NCBI GenBank assembly: GCA_002471015.1
Contig: DKPB01000067.1
Span: 1 to 38,882 of the forward strand
Reading direction: 5' to 3'
Length of the DNA stretch: 38,882 bases
Origin: Stenotrophomonas sp. UBA7346
GTDB taxonomy: Bacteria > Pseudomonadota > Gammaproteobacteria > Xanthomonadales > Xanthomonadaceae
Shown here: positions 19,254 through 27,325 of the stretch, one piece after another
Position numbering within the stretch: position 1 is the first letter of the stretch
Layout of the letters: each line of letters starts with the position of its first letter
Made by a program: the position numbers and the translations under genes
Notes under the pieces: model-generated
What the model was told of the DNA's origin: nothing
The model's database searches: none
The model's input: only the letters and a program-made list of their open reading frames with translations

Positions 19254-19631
19254 TTATTTCTGCTGGGTGGCCGCGAAGGCGCGGTATTCCTCCACGGTCA
19301 GCTTGCCGTCCTTGTCGGCATCGGCCTGGTCGAACACCTGTGCCAGGCCTGCGTTGGCGGTGGCTTCGGTCTTGCTGATGCTGCCGTCACCGTCGGTGTC
19401 CACGCTGGCCCAGCTCTGCCCACCCTGGGCCGCTGCGGAGGCTTCCGCCGCGCTGGCCGAGGCATCGGCGGCGGCGTCCTGCGCCTGTGCTGCAGACTGC
19501 TGGGCCTGCTGTGCCTGCGCCTGCGCCGTTGCGGCCTGGTCCTGCGCGTCCTGGGCCATGACCGGTGCGGCCAAGGCAGAACCCACGATGGCAACCAGGG
19601 CGAACAGCGGAGTGCGATTACGAATGCTCAT
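19254..19631 (-). CDS. Secreted EF-hand calcium-binding protein with Ala/Gln-rich linker
   Basis: A 125-residue protein. Residues 1-27 (MSIRNRTPLFALVAIVGSALAAPVMAQ) are a signal peptide. Residues 28-72 are almost only Ala, Gln, Asp and Ser, a probable helical or disordered linker. Two EF-hand loops follow: DTDGDGSISKTEA (78-90) and DADKDGKLTVEEY (104-116), with the expected acidic residues at loop positions 1, 3, 5 and 12. GAGGAAG lies 6-11 bases before ATG 19629-19631. Similar short EF-hand proteins are common in Xanthomonadaceae; their role is unknown. Periplasmic calcium binding is the only function the sequence supports. Confidence 0.88.
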   Translation of the reverse strand: MSIRNRTPLFALVAIVGSALAAPVMAQDAQDQAATAQAQAQQAQQSAAQAQDAAADASASAAEASAAAQGGQSWASVDTDGDGSISKTEATANAGLAQVFDQADADKDGKLTVEEYRAFAATQQK

Positions 19632-19853
19632 CAGGTCTTCCTCGTCTGTTGTGGAAAGCGCGGTGTTTTCCGCACGGCCCCACCCTGACAAGCTGCAACT
19701 GAATCGCACATCTGCCGCAGATCGGCGGCAAACACGGTGTTAACCACTTAAACGCTCGCTCCCGCTAGGCGGCAGTTAGCCACGGGTGAAGTGATCGTAA
19801 GCACGGAATTCAAGTGTTCCGCCCAGCGCCACTATTGCGAGGAACAACGGTGA

Positions 19854-20234
19854 TTAAGCACCACCGGTGGTGTCTTTTCCTGCTTCCCTGGAACTGAACA
19901 ACCACCAACCCAGGCCGACACCACTCAACACGCCGATCAACTCCAGCAGCACGCGGGTGCCCAACTGGTCCGGATCATGGATGCTGGCCAAGGCCAACCG
20001 CGCATACAGCGGCGACTCCAACCGCACCATGCCCAGCGAGAACAGCTTCCAGCTGTCCACTCCGGCACCGATGGCGGCGCCCAGCAGGCAGGCAAAGCCG
20101 ATCACGTGGCCATGCGACAGACCAGCGCGCCGCCCCAACCGCCACAGCAGCGCGAACACGGCAAAGCCGATCGCCAAGGCGATGAGGCCCGCTTCCAGCG
20201 AGCCCAACAGGCCGTAGTGCAGAACCAGATTCAT
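19854..20234 (-). CDS. Small integral membrane protein of unknown function
   Basis: A 126-residue protein with about four hydrophobic segments: LEAGLIALAIGFAVFALLWRL, GHVIGFACLLGAAIGAGVDSW, a weaker one around LYARLALASI, and LLELIGVLSGVGLGWWLFSS. The tail is polar (REAGKDTTGGA). No signal peptide, catalytic motif or named family was recognised. ATG 20232-20234 fits the start of the hydrophobic region; an upstream in-frame extension is Arg-rich and unlikely. It follows the VanX gene by 53 bases on the same strand and could be co-transcribed, but nothing links it functionally to wall-peptide enzymes. Confidence 0.72.
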   Translation of the reverse strand: MNLVLHYGLLGSLEAGLIALAIGFAVFALLWRLGRRAGLSHGHVIGFACLLGAAIGAGVDSWKLFSLGMVRLESPLYARLALASIHDPDQLGTRVLLELIGVLSGVGLGWWLFSSREAGKDTTGGA

Positions 20235-20287
20235 TGGCGCGGATGAAGTCCTGATGGGGCAGCGCAGTCTACCTGCCCCTGCCCTGC

Positions 20288-20995
20288 CTAGCGCACGGGG
20301 AAATCGTAAGACATGCCGGGCGTGGGTTCGGGTTTGAACGTGTAATGCCACCACTCCATCGGATAGTTAGCAAACCCCTGTGCCTGCATGGCATCCAGCA
20401 GCAACTGCCGATTCTGCTTCTGTACGCCGCTGATCTGCGGGTTGGCGGTATGCGCCAAGGGATCGAAACGGTCGAAGCCGGTGCCCATGTCCAGCGCCGT
20501 GCAACTGCCCGCACGGCAATCCAGCACGCCAAGATCCACCGTTGCCGCGCGGCTGTGGCCCGAGATTTCAGCGATGTAGCCGTCCAGCAGCTGGCGCTTG
20601 TCGACGTTGGGGTAATAGCGTGGCTTGGCGATCTGGTCGTTGGCGTCGTGCACCCAGGCCACGAAGGCCTGCACCGCGTGCACCGGCCGATAGCAGTCAA
20701 ACACCCGCAGCCGGTAACCCTGCGCCCGCAGGCCGCGTTGTACCCGCGCCAATGCCTGCGCCACCGGCTGCAGCAGGTAGCAGCGCGGGGCTTCGTAACC
20801 GGGCACTACCCGTCCGGTGAAGTTGTCGCTGCCCGCATAGCGGATATCCAGCGCGATATCCGGCGCCAAGGTGGTGACATCGACGATGCCGGCCTGTGCC
20901 GGTGACGTTGCAGGCGACACCTGCACCTGCTGCGCCAGCAGTGGCAGCGGCAGTGCGACCAGCAGGCCAAGCAGGGTGCTAGCGGCAGTCGCCAT
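20288..20995 (-). CDS. D-alanyl-D-alanine dipeptidase, VanX/DdpX family, exported
   Basis: A zinc dipeptidase that hydrolyses D-Ala-D-Ala. 235 residues with signal peptide MATAASTLLGLLVALPLPLLAQ, so periplasmic. The VanX catalytic pattern is complete: SGHSRAATVDL gives His147 and Asp154 (7 apart, as His116/Asp123 in VanX), EWWHYTF gives Glu214 and His217 (3 apart, as Glu181/His184), and CYRP gives Arg103 at the place of Arg71. The start ATG overlaps the end of the serine hydrolase gene by 17 bases, so the two are translated together. Without VanH/VanA or a VanR/VanS pair, a resistance role is unlikely; use of D-Ala-D-Ala from wall turnover fits better (compare E. coli DdpX). Confidence 0.92.
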   Translation of the reverse strand: MATAASTLLGLLVALPLPLLAQQVQVSPATSPAQAGIVDVTTLAPDIALDIRYAGSDNFTGRVVPGYEAPRCYLLQPVAQALARVQRGLRAQGYRLRVFDCYRPVHAVQAFVAWVHDANDQIAKPRYYPNVDKRQLLDGYIAEISGHSRAATVDLGVLDCRAGSCTALDMGTGFDRFDPLAHTANPQISGVQKQNRQLLLDAMQAQGFANYPMEWWHYTFKPEPTPGMSYDFPVR

Positions 20996-22544
20996 GGCGT
21001 TGGAATTCCAGGTCGGGGTAGTCATAGCTGAAGTCGATATCCGGGTCGATGGCACGCAGGTGCAGCAACGGGCGCTGTGCATCGCCTGCAAACTCCAGCC
21101 AGGCATCGGCATCCTCGCCCAGGCCCTGCCAGGCCACATACCAGCGCTCGTCCGCACGCATCACCTGCCCGCTCATGCGCGGCGATTTGGCTGACACAAA
21201 CTGCAGCTTGCCATCACGCGGGCACAGCGTCACCTCACCAAACCAGGGGTCGCGCCAGATGCCGGCCCTGTCACCGAACTCGGCCACAGTTGCCGGACGG
21301 GCCGTGGGCAAGGAAGGCCGCACATGGCCGGCCGAACGCCGTTGTACAGCGGCCTGCTCCATCAGCCCGGCGTAGTGCAGCACATCATGCTGCTGCGCTG
21401 GCGCCGTGTAGTGCTTGAGCATGGCCTGCATCAAGGCGGTGCGGGCTTCCTCGCCTTCGCCATTGATCAACATCACCACGCCGGTTTTCATATCCGGTAG
21501 CAGCGCCAGCGAGGAGTACATGCCGGACAGTGTGCCAGTGTGGGCCACCTTCCACTGGCCATCCATGTCGGACAGCCGCCAGCCATACCCATAGGCATGG
21601 AAGTGGGTGTTATCCCAATCGCGCAGGCGTTGGCTGATCGGCATCGGCATATGCGCCGTCCACAGTGCCTGGCGTTGCGTGGCATCCAGCCAGCCGGGAG
21701 CCTGCGGCGGGTCTAGCAACACCTGCATCCAGCGCAACATGTCGTTGAGGCTGCAGCGCACACCGCCGGCAGCCATCGAGGGGAAATCGCTGACCTGTGC
21801 AGGATCGCGTTCGGCAGCGATATTGCGGTTGCCATCGCGCTGATGCGGCCGGGCGATATTGCCCACAGCCGCCGCTGACCATGCACCTACCTGGCAGCGC
21901 TGCATGCCCAGCGGCTGGAAGATCTCCTCGCGCACCAACTGTGCGTATGGCTTGCCGCCTGCAGCAGCGGCGACTTCGCCGGCCACCACATACATGAGGT
22001 TGTCGTAGGCGTACTCGCTACGGAAGCTGCCAGTCGGCTTCAGATGCGCCAAGCCGGCAATGATGTCGTTGCGATCAAAGTTGTTCGGTTCGGGCCACAG
22101 CATCAGATCGCCCGCGCCCAGGCCGAGCCCGCTGTTGTGGATCAACAGATCGCGCACCTGCATGTTGCGCGTCACCCACGGGTCCTGCATGCGGAACTCC
22201 GGCAGGTGCCTGGTGACCGGATCCTCCCAGCGCAGCTTGCCGGCCTGTACCAGCCGTGCCAGCACCGCGGCGGTCATCGCCTTGGTGTTGGAGGCGATCT
22301 TGAACAGGCTGTCGTCGTTGACTGCTGCTCCCTCGCCAGCGGCCAGTTCACCGCGGGTGCCACGGTAGACGACCTTGCCGTCTTCGATCACGCCCATGAC
22401 GATGCCGGGGAGGTGGTAGTGCTGCACGGCCTGGTCGAGCAGGGTGTCGAAGCGTGCCACGTTCGTCTTCTCAACGCTCGCGGCCTGTAGCGATCCACTC
22501 AACACGATGCCAGCCGCCAACAACCAGTTCCTCATTCTCACCAT
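20979..22544 (-). CDS. Exported serine hydrolase, class C beta-lactamase/DD-peptidase fold (S12)
   Basis: A 521-residue penicillin-recognising-fold enzyme. Signal peptide MVRMRNWLLAAGIVLSGSLQAAS. The active-site triad of the fold is intact: SxxK at ASNTK (Ser85, Lys88), YxN at YAYDN (Tyr180, Asn182) and HTG at 335-337. After about residue 400 there is an extra C-terminal beta domain of the kind seen in many S12 esterases and D-aminopeptidases. It could be a D-Ala carboxypeptidase, D-aminopeptidase or esterase; overlap with the VanX gene favours a D-Ala substrate (inference). GGAGGAG sits only a few bases before ATG 22542-22544; a GTG or ATG 3 or 9 bases further in is possible. A strong terminator lies directly upstream. 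Confidence 0.9.
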   Translation of the reverse strand: MVRMRNWLLAAGIVLSGSLQAASVEKTNVARFDTLLDQAVQHYHLPGIVMGVIEDGKVVYRGTRGELAAGEGAAVNDDSLFKIASNTKAMTAAVLARLVQAGKLRWEDPVTRHLPEFRMQDPWVTRNMQVRDLLIHNSGLGLGAGDLMLWPEPNNFDRNDIIAGLAHLKPTGSFRSEYAYDNLMYVVAGEVAAAAGGKPYAQLVREEIFQPLGMQRCQVGAWSAAAVGNIARPHQRDGNRNIAAERDPAQVSDFPSMAAGGVRCSLNDMLRWMQVLLDPPQAPGWLDATQRQALWTAHMPMPISQRLRDWDNTHFHAYGYGWRLSDMDGQWKVAHTGTLSGMYSSLALLPDMKTGVVMLINGEGEEARTALMQAMLKHYTAPAQQHDVLHYAGLMEQAAVQRRSAGHVRPSLPTARPATVAEFGDRAGIWRDPWFGEVTLCPRDGKLQFVSAKSPRMSGQVMRADERWYVAWQGLGEDADAWLEFAGDAQRPLLHLRAIDPDIDFSYDYPDLEFQRHGDCR

Positions 22545-22553
22545 CACTCCTCC

Positions 22554-22585
22554 AAAAAGAACGGCCCGCCGAAGCGGGCCGTTCT
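22554..22585 (-). terminator. Strong rho-independent terminator after the TonB receptor gene
   Basis: Minus strand: 12-bp perfect stem AGAACGGCCCGC / GCGGGCCGTTCT closed by a C(UUCG)G tetraloop, then TTTT. It starts 12 bases after the receptor stop codon. The T-run abuts GGAGGAG, the ribosome-binding site of the serine hydrolase gene, so that gene is expressed by read-through or from a promoter inside the receptor gene. Confidence 0.93.
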
Positions 22586-22596
22586 CACAAGCTACA

Positions 22597-25500
22597 TCAG
22601 AAATTCCAAGTGACGACCAACTGTGCGTAACGCGGCGTCTGCCAACGCGTGCCGGTTCCATACAAGCCACGAATCACGCCGGGGCCCTTCTCGTAGCGTG
22701 CGCGTTGATTGATGACGACCTGATCATTGAGCAGGTTGAAAACAGACAGGCGGACCTTCAAGTCGACGTCTTCCACCGGCAACGTCCAGGTGACATTTGC
22801 ACCAAGATTGTAAATCCACGGCATGCGCCCGCCAGAGCCGCGGCCCGCGTACACGAACTCGCGCTGATCCCACGTTCCTTGGCAGTTATTCACACAATGC
22901 CAGAACGAGCCACCACCTGAGCCTTCAGTCACGAAGCTGCCCGCACCGATGCTGTCGTCCGGCCATGCAACACCAAGCGCGGTAACCGGACCGCCGGAAA
23001 GCGCGGTGAAAGTGCTGCCGAACTCCCACATAGAGTTCAACTTATAACTACCGCGCAACTTGATCTGGTGCCGGTGGTCGTTGAACAACGGACCGTAATC
23101 CTGGTTGTTGGCCGGGTGATCCCAGTGCTGGACCATGCCGGTGTCACCGTAGTTCGTATCCGAGTTGACCGGGCCCTCGTGATTGCCCTCGGACTTGGAC
23201 CACAAATAAGACGCGTTGAACGCCCATTTGTCGTCCCATGCACGATCAATCTGGACCTCGATTGCCTTGTAGGTCCGCTTCGGCTTGGAGTAGCCCATGA
23301 TCTTGTTGCTACCACCGGCCATATAGCCTTCCTTGGACGTGTCGATGGTTACCCACCCGTCCTGCGCGCAACCCAGTTCCGTTGTCCCCCAAAGGGTGAG
23401 TTTCTCGCCAGGGTTGGCAATCGGCCACAGCGTATCGTGGCGGACACCGCACAACGCATTGATGCGCATATCATCCATGGTATTGGCCATGCGACGGTAA
23501 GTTGCGTTGACGCCCCACGACCACTCCTGGTTGATCATCTGCTGATAGCCAAGAATCGCTTCGTCCTGGTAAACCGCATCCAGATCGCGGCTCACGCTCT
23601 GCCGCAGATCATCAACCGGCAAATTGTAGGAATCATCGACCGGACCAATCTGCGCACCAAGAACGGGCTGCATGTAACCCGAGCCGGTGATCGGGTTGGA
23701 TGCTGCGCTCCATCCATTCAATGCGTAGAAGGTGCGTTCATCCGTCAAACCGCCAGCAAAGTTGTAGTTGATGATGTTGGTAACCGGCAGATAGTAGCGA
23801 CCGAGGTTACCGAACAGTTTCGATCCGCCATCACCCCTCATGTCCCAACTGAAACCGAAACGCGGCGAGACCAGCTTATCCATCTTGATGAAGCTGGCAC
23901 CAGCCGCTGTCTTGTTGTCAAAGCCATCTACACGAACGCCAAGATTCAAGATGAAGTTGGGCGTTACGTTCCAGACATCTTCCAGATAGTAGGCATTTGC
24001 TGTCGTCTCAAAGACACCACCGTCAACGCGACGGCGCCCCATCACGATGGCATCGACGCCCGCCGGCACAGTTGATCCGTTGTCCAAGATCGCCCCAGGA
24101 GCAGCAGCCATCACCGTATAGCGCATACCTGTTGGACCCGGATAATGCGTGGTCCGATCAGTGGTCATTTCTTCACGGTCAAGCCCGAAACGCAACAGGT
24201 GATCGCCCAACTGCCATTCAAAGTCGAGACGGCCGACCTTGCGCTCGTCATGGTGATCGACCACGGAGGTCGAGCCGCTCGGATGGCAGCTGACGGCGGG
24301 CTTGCCCATAGCGTTGTAAACGTTGTTGTAGCTGGAATCGATAAGCACCTGCGAACACTGAAGATCAGCCGATGATGCACTTAGCGCTTGGCTGCGATTG
24401 ATGCCGTACATCGCCTTCGCGGTGAAATTCTCACCAAAGTGACCTGTGTAAGTCAGCGACCCATTCTTGCCGCCCCCTTCATCGACACCGCTACCTTTGG
24501 CGTCGCCCACGGTGGATGTGTCGAAGTCGTATTGGTTGGTGTCGGTATCGGTACTTGCCTCATCGGAGAACGCCAGCAACTCAAGCCGGTGATCATCGCT
24601 GATGTTCCAGTCGATCTTGGCACCCCAGAAGCCGTTGTCGGCCTTGGCTCGGGACCACTCCGTGCCCGCGCTGTTGGTGCTGCCATAGGCACCTTGCCGT
24701 TGCTCGTACATGCCGAAGAAGAACAACTTGTCCTTCACCAACGGGCCGGACGCCCAGACATTTGCTTTCATGAAGCTGTCGGTATCGTGGCTGGCTTTGT
24801 AGACAGAAGATGCCGGAATACCGTCACCATCAACGCGATCAAACTGGTGATCATCCGCCCTGGAACGCCACGCAGAGGGCTCGAAGGTCAGCTCCATGCC
24901 GCTCTTGAATTCATTGCTGCCCGAGCGGGTCACCGCATTGATGACACCACCCGTACTGCGCCCGAACTCCACCGAGTAGCCGCCGGTCTTGACCTGGAAC
25001 TCCTGGAAGAAAGCGAACGGCGCGCTGGAGAAGCTTTGCCTACGATAGAAATCTGTAACGTTCAGGCCGTTGATGAAGGCCGAATTCTCTGCAACCGAGG
25101 AACCACCAAAAGAGAGGCCGCCCAGAGAAGAGTTGCCACCAATCACTCCCGGTGCGAGCAACGCCACGGAGCCCATGCTCTGATCCACCGGTAGACGGGC
25201 GAGGTCTTCACGCGAAACATTGGTTGCTGTTTCGGTGGAGCTTACGTCTACACGATTGACGACTCGGTTACCTACGACCTGCACCGAATCCAGCGTCACC
25301 GCACCGCCCGCGCCACCACCGCCGAGGTTGACGGTTGTAGTGCCACCGAGCGAAACGTTTACTGCGAGCGGCTCTTTGTCGGTCTGGCCGTCGCGCTTGA
25401 CCTGCAGGCTGTAGTCACCCACCGGCAACTGGCTCAGGCGGTACGCACCATCGGCGCCGACCGTGACCGTGCGGGTTAGACCCGTGCCCTTGTTGACGAT

Positions 25501-25638
25501 GGTGATCTGGTCACCGCTATTGGCCCGGCCAGCAATCGCACCGGTCGCACTTTGTGCCATTACGGCCGGCGCAAATGCCCCCAGGCATGCACCCAATGCG
25601 ACGGTCAACGCCGCCTTTTTCAACATTTTCCTGTTCAT
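22597..25638 (-). CDS. TonB-dependent outer-membrane receptor, Oar-like
   Basis: A 1013-residue outer-membrane active transporter. Signal peptide MNRKMLKKAALTVALGACLGAFAPAVMAQ, a carboxypeptidase-regulatory-like beta domain (about 30-100, ending LPVGDYSLQVKRDGQ), a Gly-rich linker, a TonB-box-like LDSVQVVGN, a plug (about 125-240, FQVKTGGYSVEFGRSTGGVINAVTRSG) and a 22-strand barrel ending RYAQLVVTWNF with the terminal aromatic residue. This plan is shared with Oar and peptide/glycan receptors of Xanthomonadaceae. It lies 58 bases after the transglutaminase-like gene and beside murein-peptide enzymes, so wall fragments or peptides are the likely ligand (inference). Its DNA looks less GC-rich, with more A/T third bases, than neighbouring genes. 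Confidence 0.94.
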   Translation of the reverse strand: MNRKMLKKAALTVALGACLGAFAPAVMAQSATGAIAGRANSGDQITIVNKGTGLTRTVTVGADGAYRLSQLPVGDYSLQVKRDGQTDKEPLAVNVSLGGTTTVNLGGGGAGGAVTLDSVQVVGNRVVNRVDVSSTETATNVSREDLARLPVDQSMGSVALLAPGVIGGNSSLGGLSFGGSSVAENSAFINGLNVTDFYRRQSFSSAPFAFFQEFQVKTGGYSVEFGRSTGGVINAVTRSGSNEFKSGMELTFEPSAWRSRADDHQFDRVDGDGIPASSVYKASHDTDSFMKANVWASGPLVKDKLFFFGMYEQRQGAYGSTNSAGTEWSRAKADNGFWGAKIDWNISDDHRLELLAFSDEASTDTDTNQYDFDTSTVGDAKGSGVDEGGGKNGSLTYTGHFGENFTAKAMYGINRSQALSASSADLQCSQVLIDSSYNNVYNAMGKPAVSCHPSGSTSVVDHHDERKVGRLDFEWQLGDHLLRFGLDREEMTTDRTTHYPGPTGMRYTVMAAAPGAILDNGSTVPAGVDAIVMGRRRVDGGVFETTANAYYLEDVWNVTPNFILNLGVRVDGFDNKTAAGASFIKMDKLVSPRFGFSWDMRGDGGSKLFGNLGRYYLPVTNIINYNFAGGLTDERTFYALNGWSAASNPITGSGYMQPVLGAQIGPVDDSYNLPVDDLRQSVSRDLDAVYQDEAILGYQQMINQEWSWGVNATYRRMANTMDDMRINALCGVRHDTLWPIANPGEKLTLWGTTELGCAQDGWVTIDTSKEGYMAGGSNKIMGYSKPKRTYKAIEVQIDRAWDDKWAFNASYLWSKSEGNHEGPVNSDTNYGDTGMVQHWDHPANNQDYGPLFNDHRHQIKLRGSYKLNSMWEFGSTFTALSGGPVTALGVAWPDDSIGAGSFVTEGSGGGSFWHCVNNCQGTWDQREFVYAGRGSGGRMPWIYNLGANVTWTLPVEDVDLKVRLSVFNLLNDQVVINQRARYEKGPGVIRGLYGTGTRWQTPRYAQLVVTWNF

Positions 25639-25696
25639 CCCCTGCTCTCTCCTGCAGATGTAAATCGGTAAGTAAAACAACGGTTACCACGTGCTA

Positions 25697-27196
25697 TTAC
25701 TTGGACTCCGGCGCCAGAACCTGCGACTGGAAGTCGTATTGCCACTGGTTGAAGTAAAGGTTCCCCCCTTCCCACTCAACCTCACCTCGTTGCAGATCAA
25801 CGGTCTCCGAGCGGAAGTGCTGCTTGGCAGGCACGAACGCGCGTGAGTAGTCATCGTTGAACGTGATGCGGTAGGCATCCAGCCCGCCGAAATAGAAATC
25901 CCGCTGCTCGGGCTGCTCACTGTCCAATGCGCCCGTGCTTACATCCATCGGCACCCAGCCGTAGGGCGCAAGATAGAGCGCGCCCCAATCGTGCAGGTTG
26001 TTGTAGCCAACCTCGTTATCCGAATAGACCATGCCCGACTGCCAACGCGCCGGAATGCCATTCATGCGCAGCAGCGAAATCAGCAGCAAGGTCTGCTGCC
26101 CGCAATCGGCATGGCCTGCATGCAACGCATAGTCGGAGATGTTGCTGATCGTCGAGTATTCGCGGGCCCCGCCCCACGGAATCGCATCCACCGCATCAAA
26201 CAACTTCTTGGCGATGCGATAAGGGTTGGTTTCATTGCCTACGGCCCTGCGCGAGAACTCGCGCAGGGCCGGGGTGAACACCACATGCGGTGCGCGCTCG
26301 GCCAGGTAGGGGGCCAGCGCGGGATCCCGCGGTGTCGGCTGCACCTTGTCCGGATCGATGATGAAGCGACGCGCGGAAATCGTCAGCTCATAGCTCACCG
26401 AGAACTCGGTCGGCGTGCCGGCGACGGCCTTGCGTTCGAGATAGGCCGTGCGCTGCAAGGTATCTTCCGGCGCAATCTGCGCGCCCTGCGGCACGCTGCC
26501 CAGCCATTGGATGTTGTCCTGCTGGCCTGGTATCGAGCGCGGATACGGCAGCCACGCCCGTACCGTTTTTCCCGCCGGCACTGCATCGGCATCCACCGTG
26601 ATGGACTGGGTGATCCGCACCCGCCGCGGGCTGATGCTGGTCTGGCCGCCCTGCTCGGATGCCTTGATCACCTCGATATGGTGCGAACCCAGCCGCTCGT
26701 AGGGGCCGGGCCGGGAAACACGCTTGTCCGGCGGCCGCCGATTGGAGGCCTCGGCACTGAACAGGAACAGATTGTTCGGCGCACGCTTGAACCAGCGACG
26801 CTGGCCATCGATGTCCAGGTGTTCGATCAGGCCCGCGTCATCCCAGGCCTTGAACTCCTCGTCGCGAAGATCCGGCACCGACTTGCGCACGGCGGCCTTG
26901 GCCTGCGCCTCATCGAGGGTGAAATCCAGGCGGATGCGACGCATGCGCTCCTGCTGGAACAGATAGGCCGCACGCGTATCGGCGTCCAGTCCGGGGGCCT
27001 TCAGCGCCTTGTCGATCTCGGTCTGGGCACCAGCAAAGTCACCCCCATCCACGCGCGCCACAAGCTCGGGCAACGGCTTCAACGGGGCTTCACCGGCATG
27101 TACGGCCCAAGCCAGCCCCACGCACAATGCAGCGCACAGGACCTTGCGTGCGGACGGAATACGGGCAAAGCAGGCAGAATCGGCGGTTGATGCCAC
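25697..27196 (-). CDS. Exported transglutaminase-like (papain-fold) protein
   Basis: A 499-residue protein with no ATG start. I chose GTG 27194-27196 because GGAAG lies 7 bases before it and the likely promoter (27229-27257) covers the other candidate, GTG 27236-27238. A hydrophobic segment (KVLCAALCVGLAWAVHA) is the signal sequence. Residues about 35-190 are helical and polar; about 195-280 look like a beta domain. The transglutaminase-like core has Cys365 in HAGHADCGQQTLLLISLLRMNGIPARW, His402 in NNLHDWGALYL and Asp418 in YGWVPMDVS, a complete Cys-His-Asp triad. Bacterial members are mostly proteases or amidases rather than cross-linkers. It is first in the leftward arm, before the TonB receptor; cutting peptides for uptake is plausible. 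Confidence 0.88.
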   Translation of the reverse strand: MASTADSACFARIPSARKVLCAALCVGLAWAVHAGEAPLKPLPELVARVDGGDFAGAQTEIDKALKAPGLDADTRAAYLFQQERMRRIRLDFTLDEAQAKAAVRKSVPDLRDEEFKAWDDAGLIEHLDIDGQRRWFKRAPNNLFLFSAEASNRRPPDKRVSRPGPYERLGSHHIEVIKASEQGGQTSISPRRVRITQSITVDADAVPAGKTVRAWLPYPRSIPGQQDNIQWLGSVPQGAQIAPEDTLQRTAYLERKAVAGTPTEFSVSYELTISARRFIIDPDKVQPTPRDPALAPYLAERAPHVVFTPALREFSRRAVGNETNPYRIAKKLFDAVDAIPWGGAREYSTISNISDYALHAGHADCGQQTLLLISLLRMNGIPARWQSGMVYSDNEVGYNNLHDWGALYLAPYGWVPMDVSTGALDSEQPEQRDFYFGGLDAYRITFNDDYSRAFVPAKQHFRSETVDLQRGEVEWEGGNLYFNQWQYDFQSQVLAPESK

Positions 27197-27228
27197 GGCA
27201 ACACTTCCACGTGCAGGGTGGTTACAGC

Positions 27229-27257
27229 TGTGTAACACGCACCCAGCACCCGGTCAA
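27229..27257 (-). promoter_or_regulatory. Putative promoter for the leftward arm
   Basis: Minus strand TTGACC (27252-27257), a 17-base spacer, then TACACA (27229-27234). The -35 fits five of six consensus bases; the -10 is weak (three of six). Transcription would begin near 27222, just upstream of GTG 27196. Confidence 0.35.
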
Positions 27258-27267
27258 TAATTTATTC

Positions 27268-27295
27268 TTGCTTTAATGGAAGAAAGGAATAAATA
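27268..27295 (+). promoter_or_regulatory. Putative promoter for the rightward arm
   Basis: TTGCTT (27268-27273), a 16-base spacer, then TAAATA (27290-27295), in an AT-rich patch that stands out from its surroundings. The -10 lies inside the palindrome at 27286-27299. Confidence 0.4.
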
Positions 27296-27299
27296 TTCC
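27286..27299. promoter_or_regulatory. Palindromic operator candidate between the divergent arms
   Basis: GGAATAAATATTCC: perfect 6-bp arms around AA, overlapping the rightward -10 and 25-30 bases before the NlpC/P60 start. A repressor here would block the rightward arm and perhaps the leftward one. The RpiR-family protein at 30452-31300 is the obvious candidate binder (inference). Confidence 0.5.
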
Positions 27300-27325
27300 A
27301 GAGCATCACTGAGGGGAGCTACCCA

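Noticed and set aside
20288..20995. Vancomycin-resistance module
   Set aside because: Only a VanX-family gene is present; no ligase, dehydrogenase or two-component genes lie nearby, and the host type is intrinsically not a glycopeptide target.
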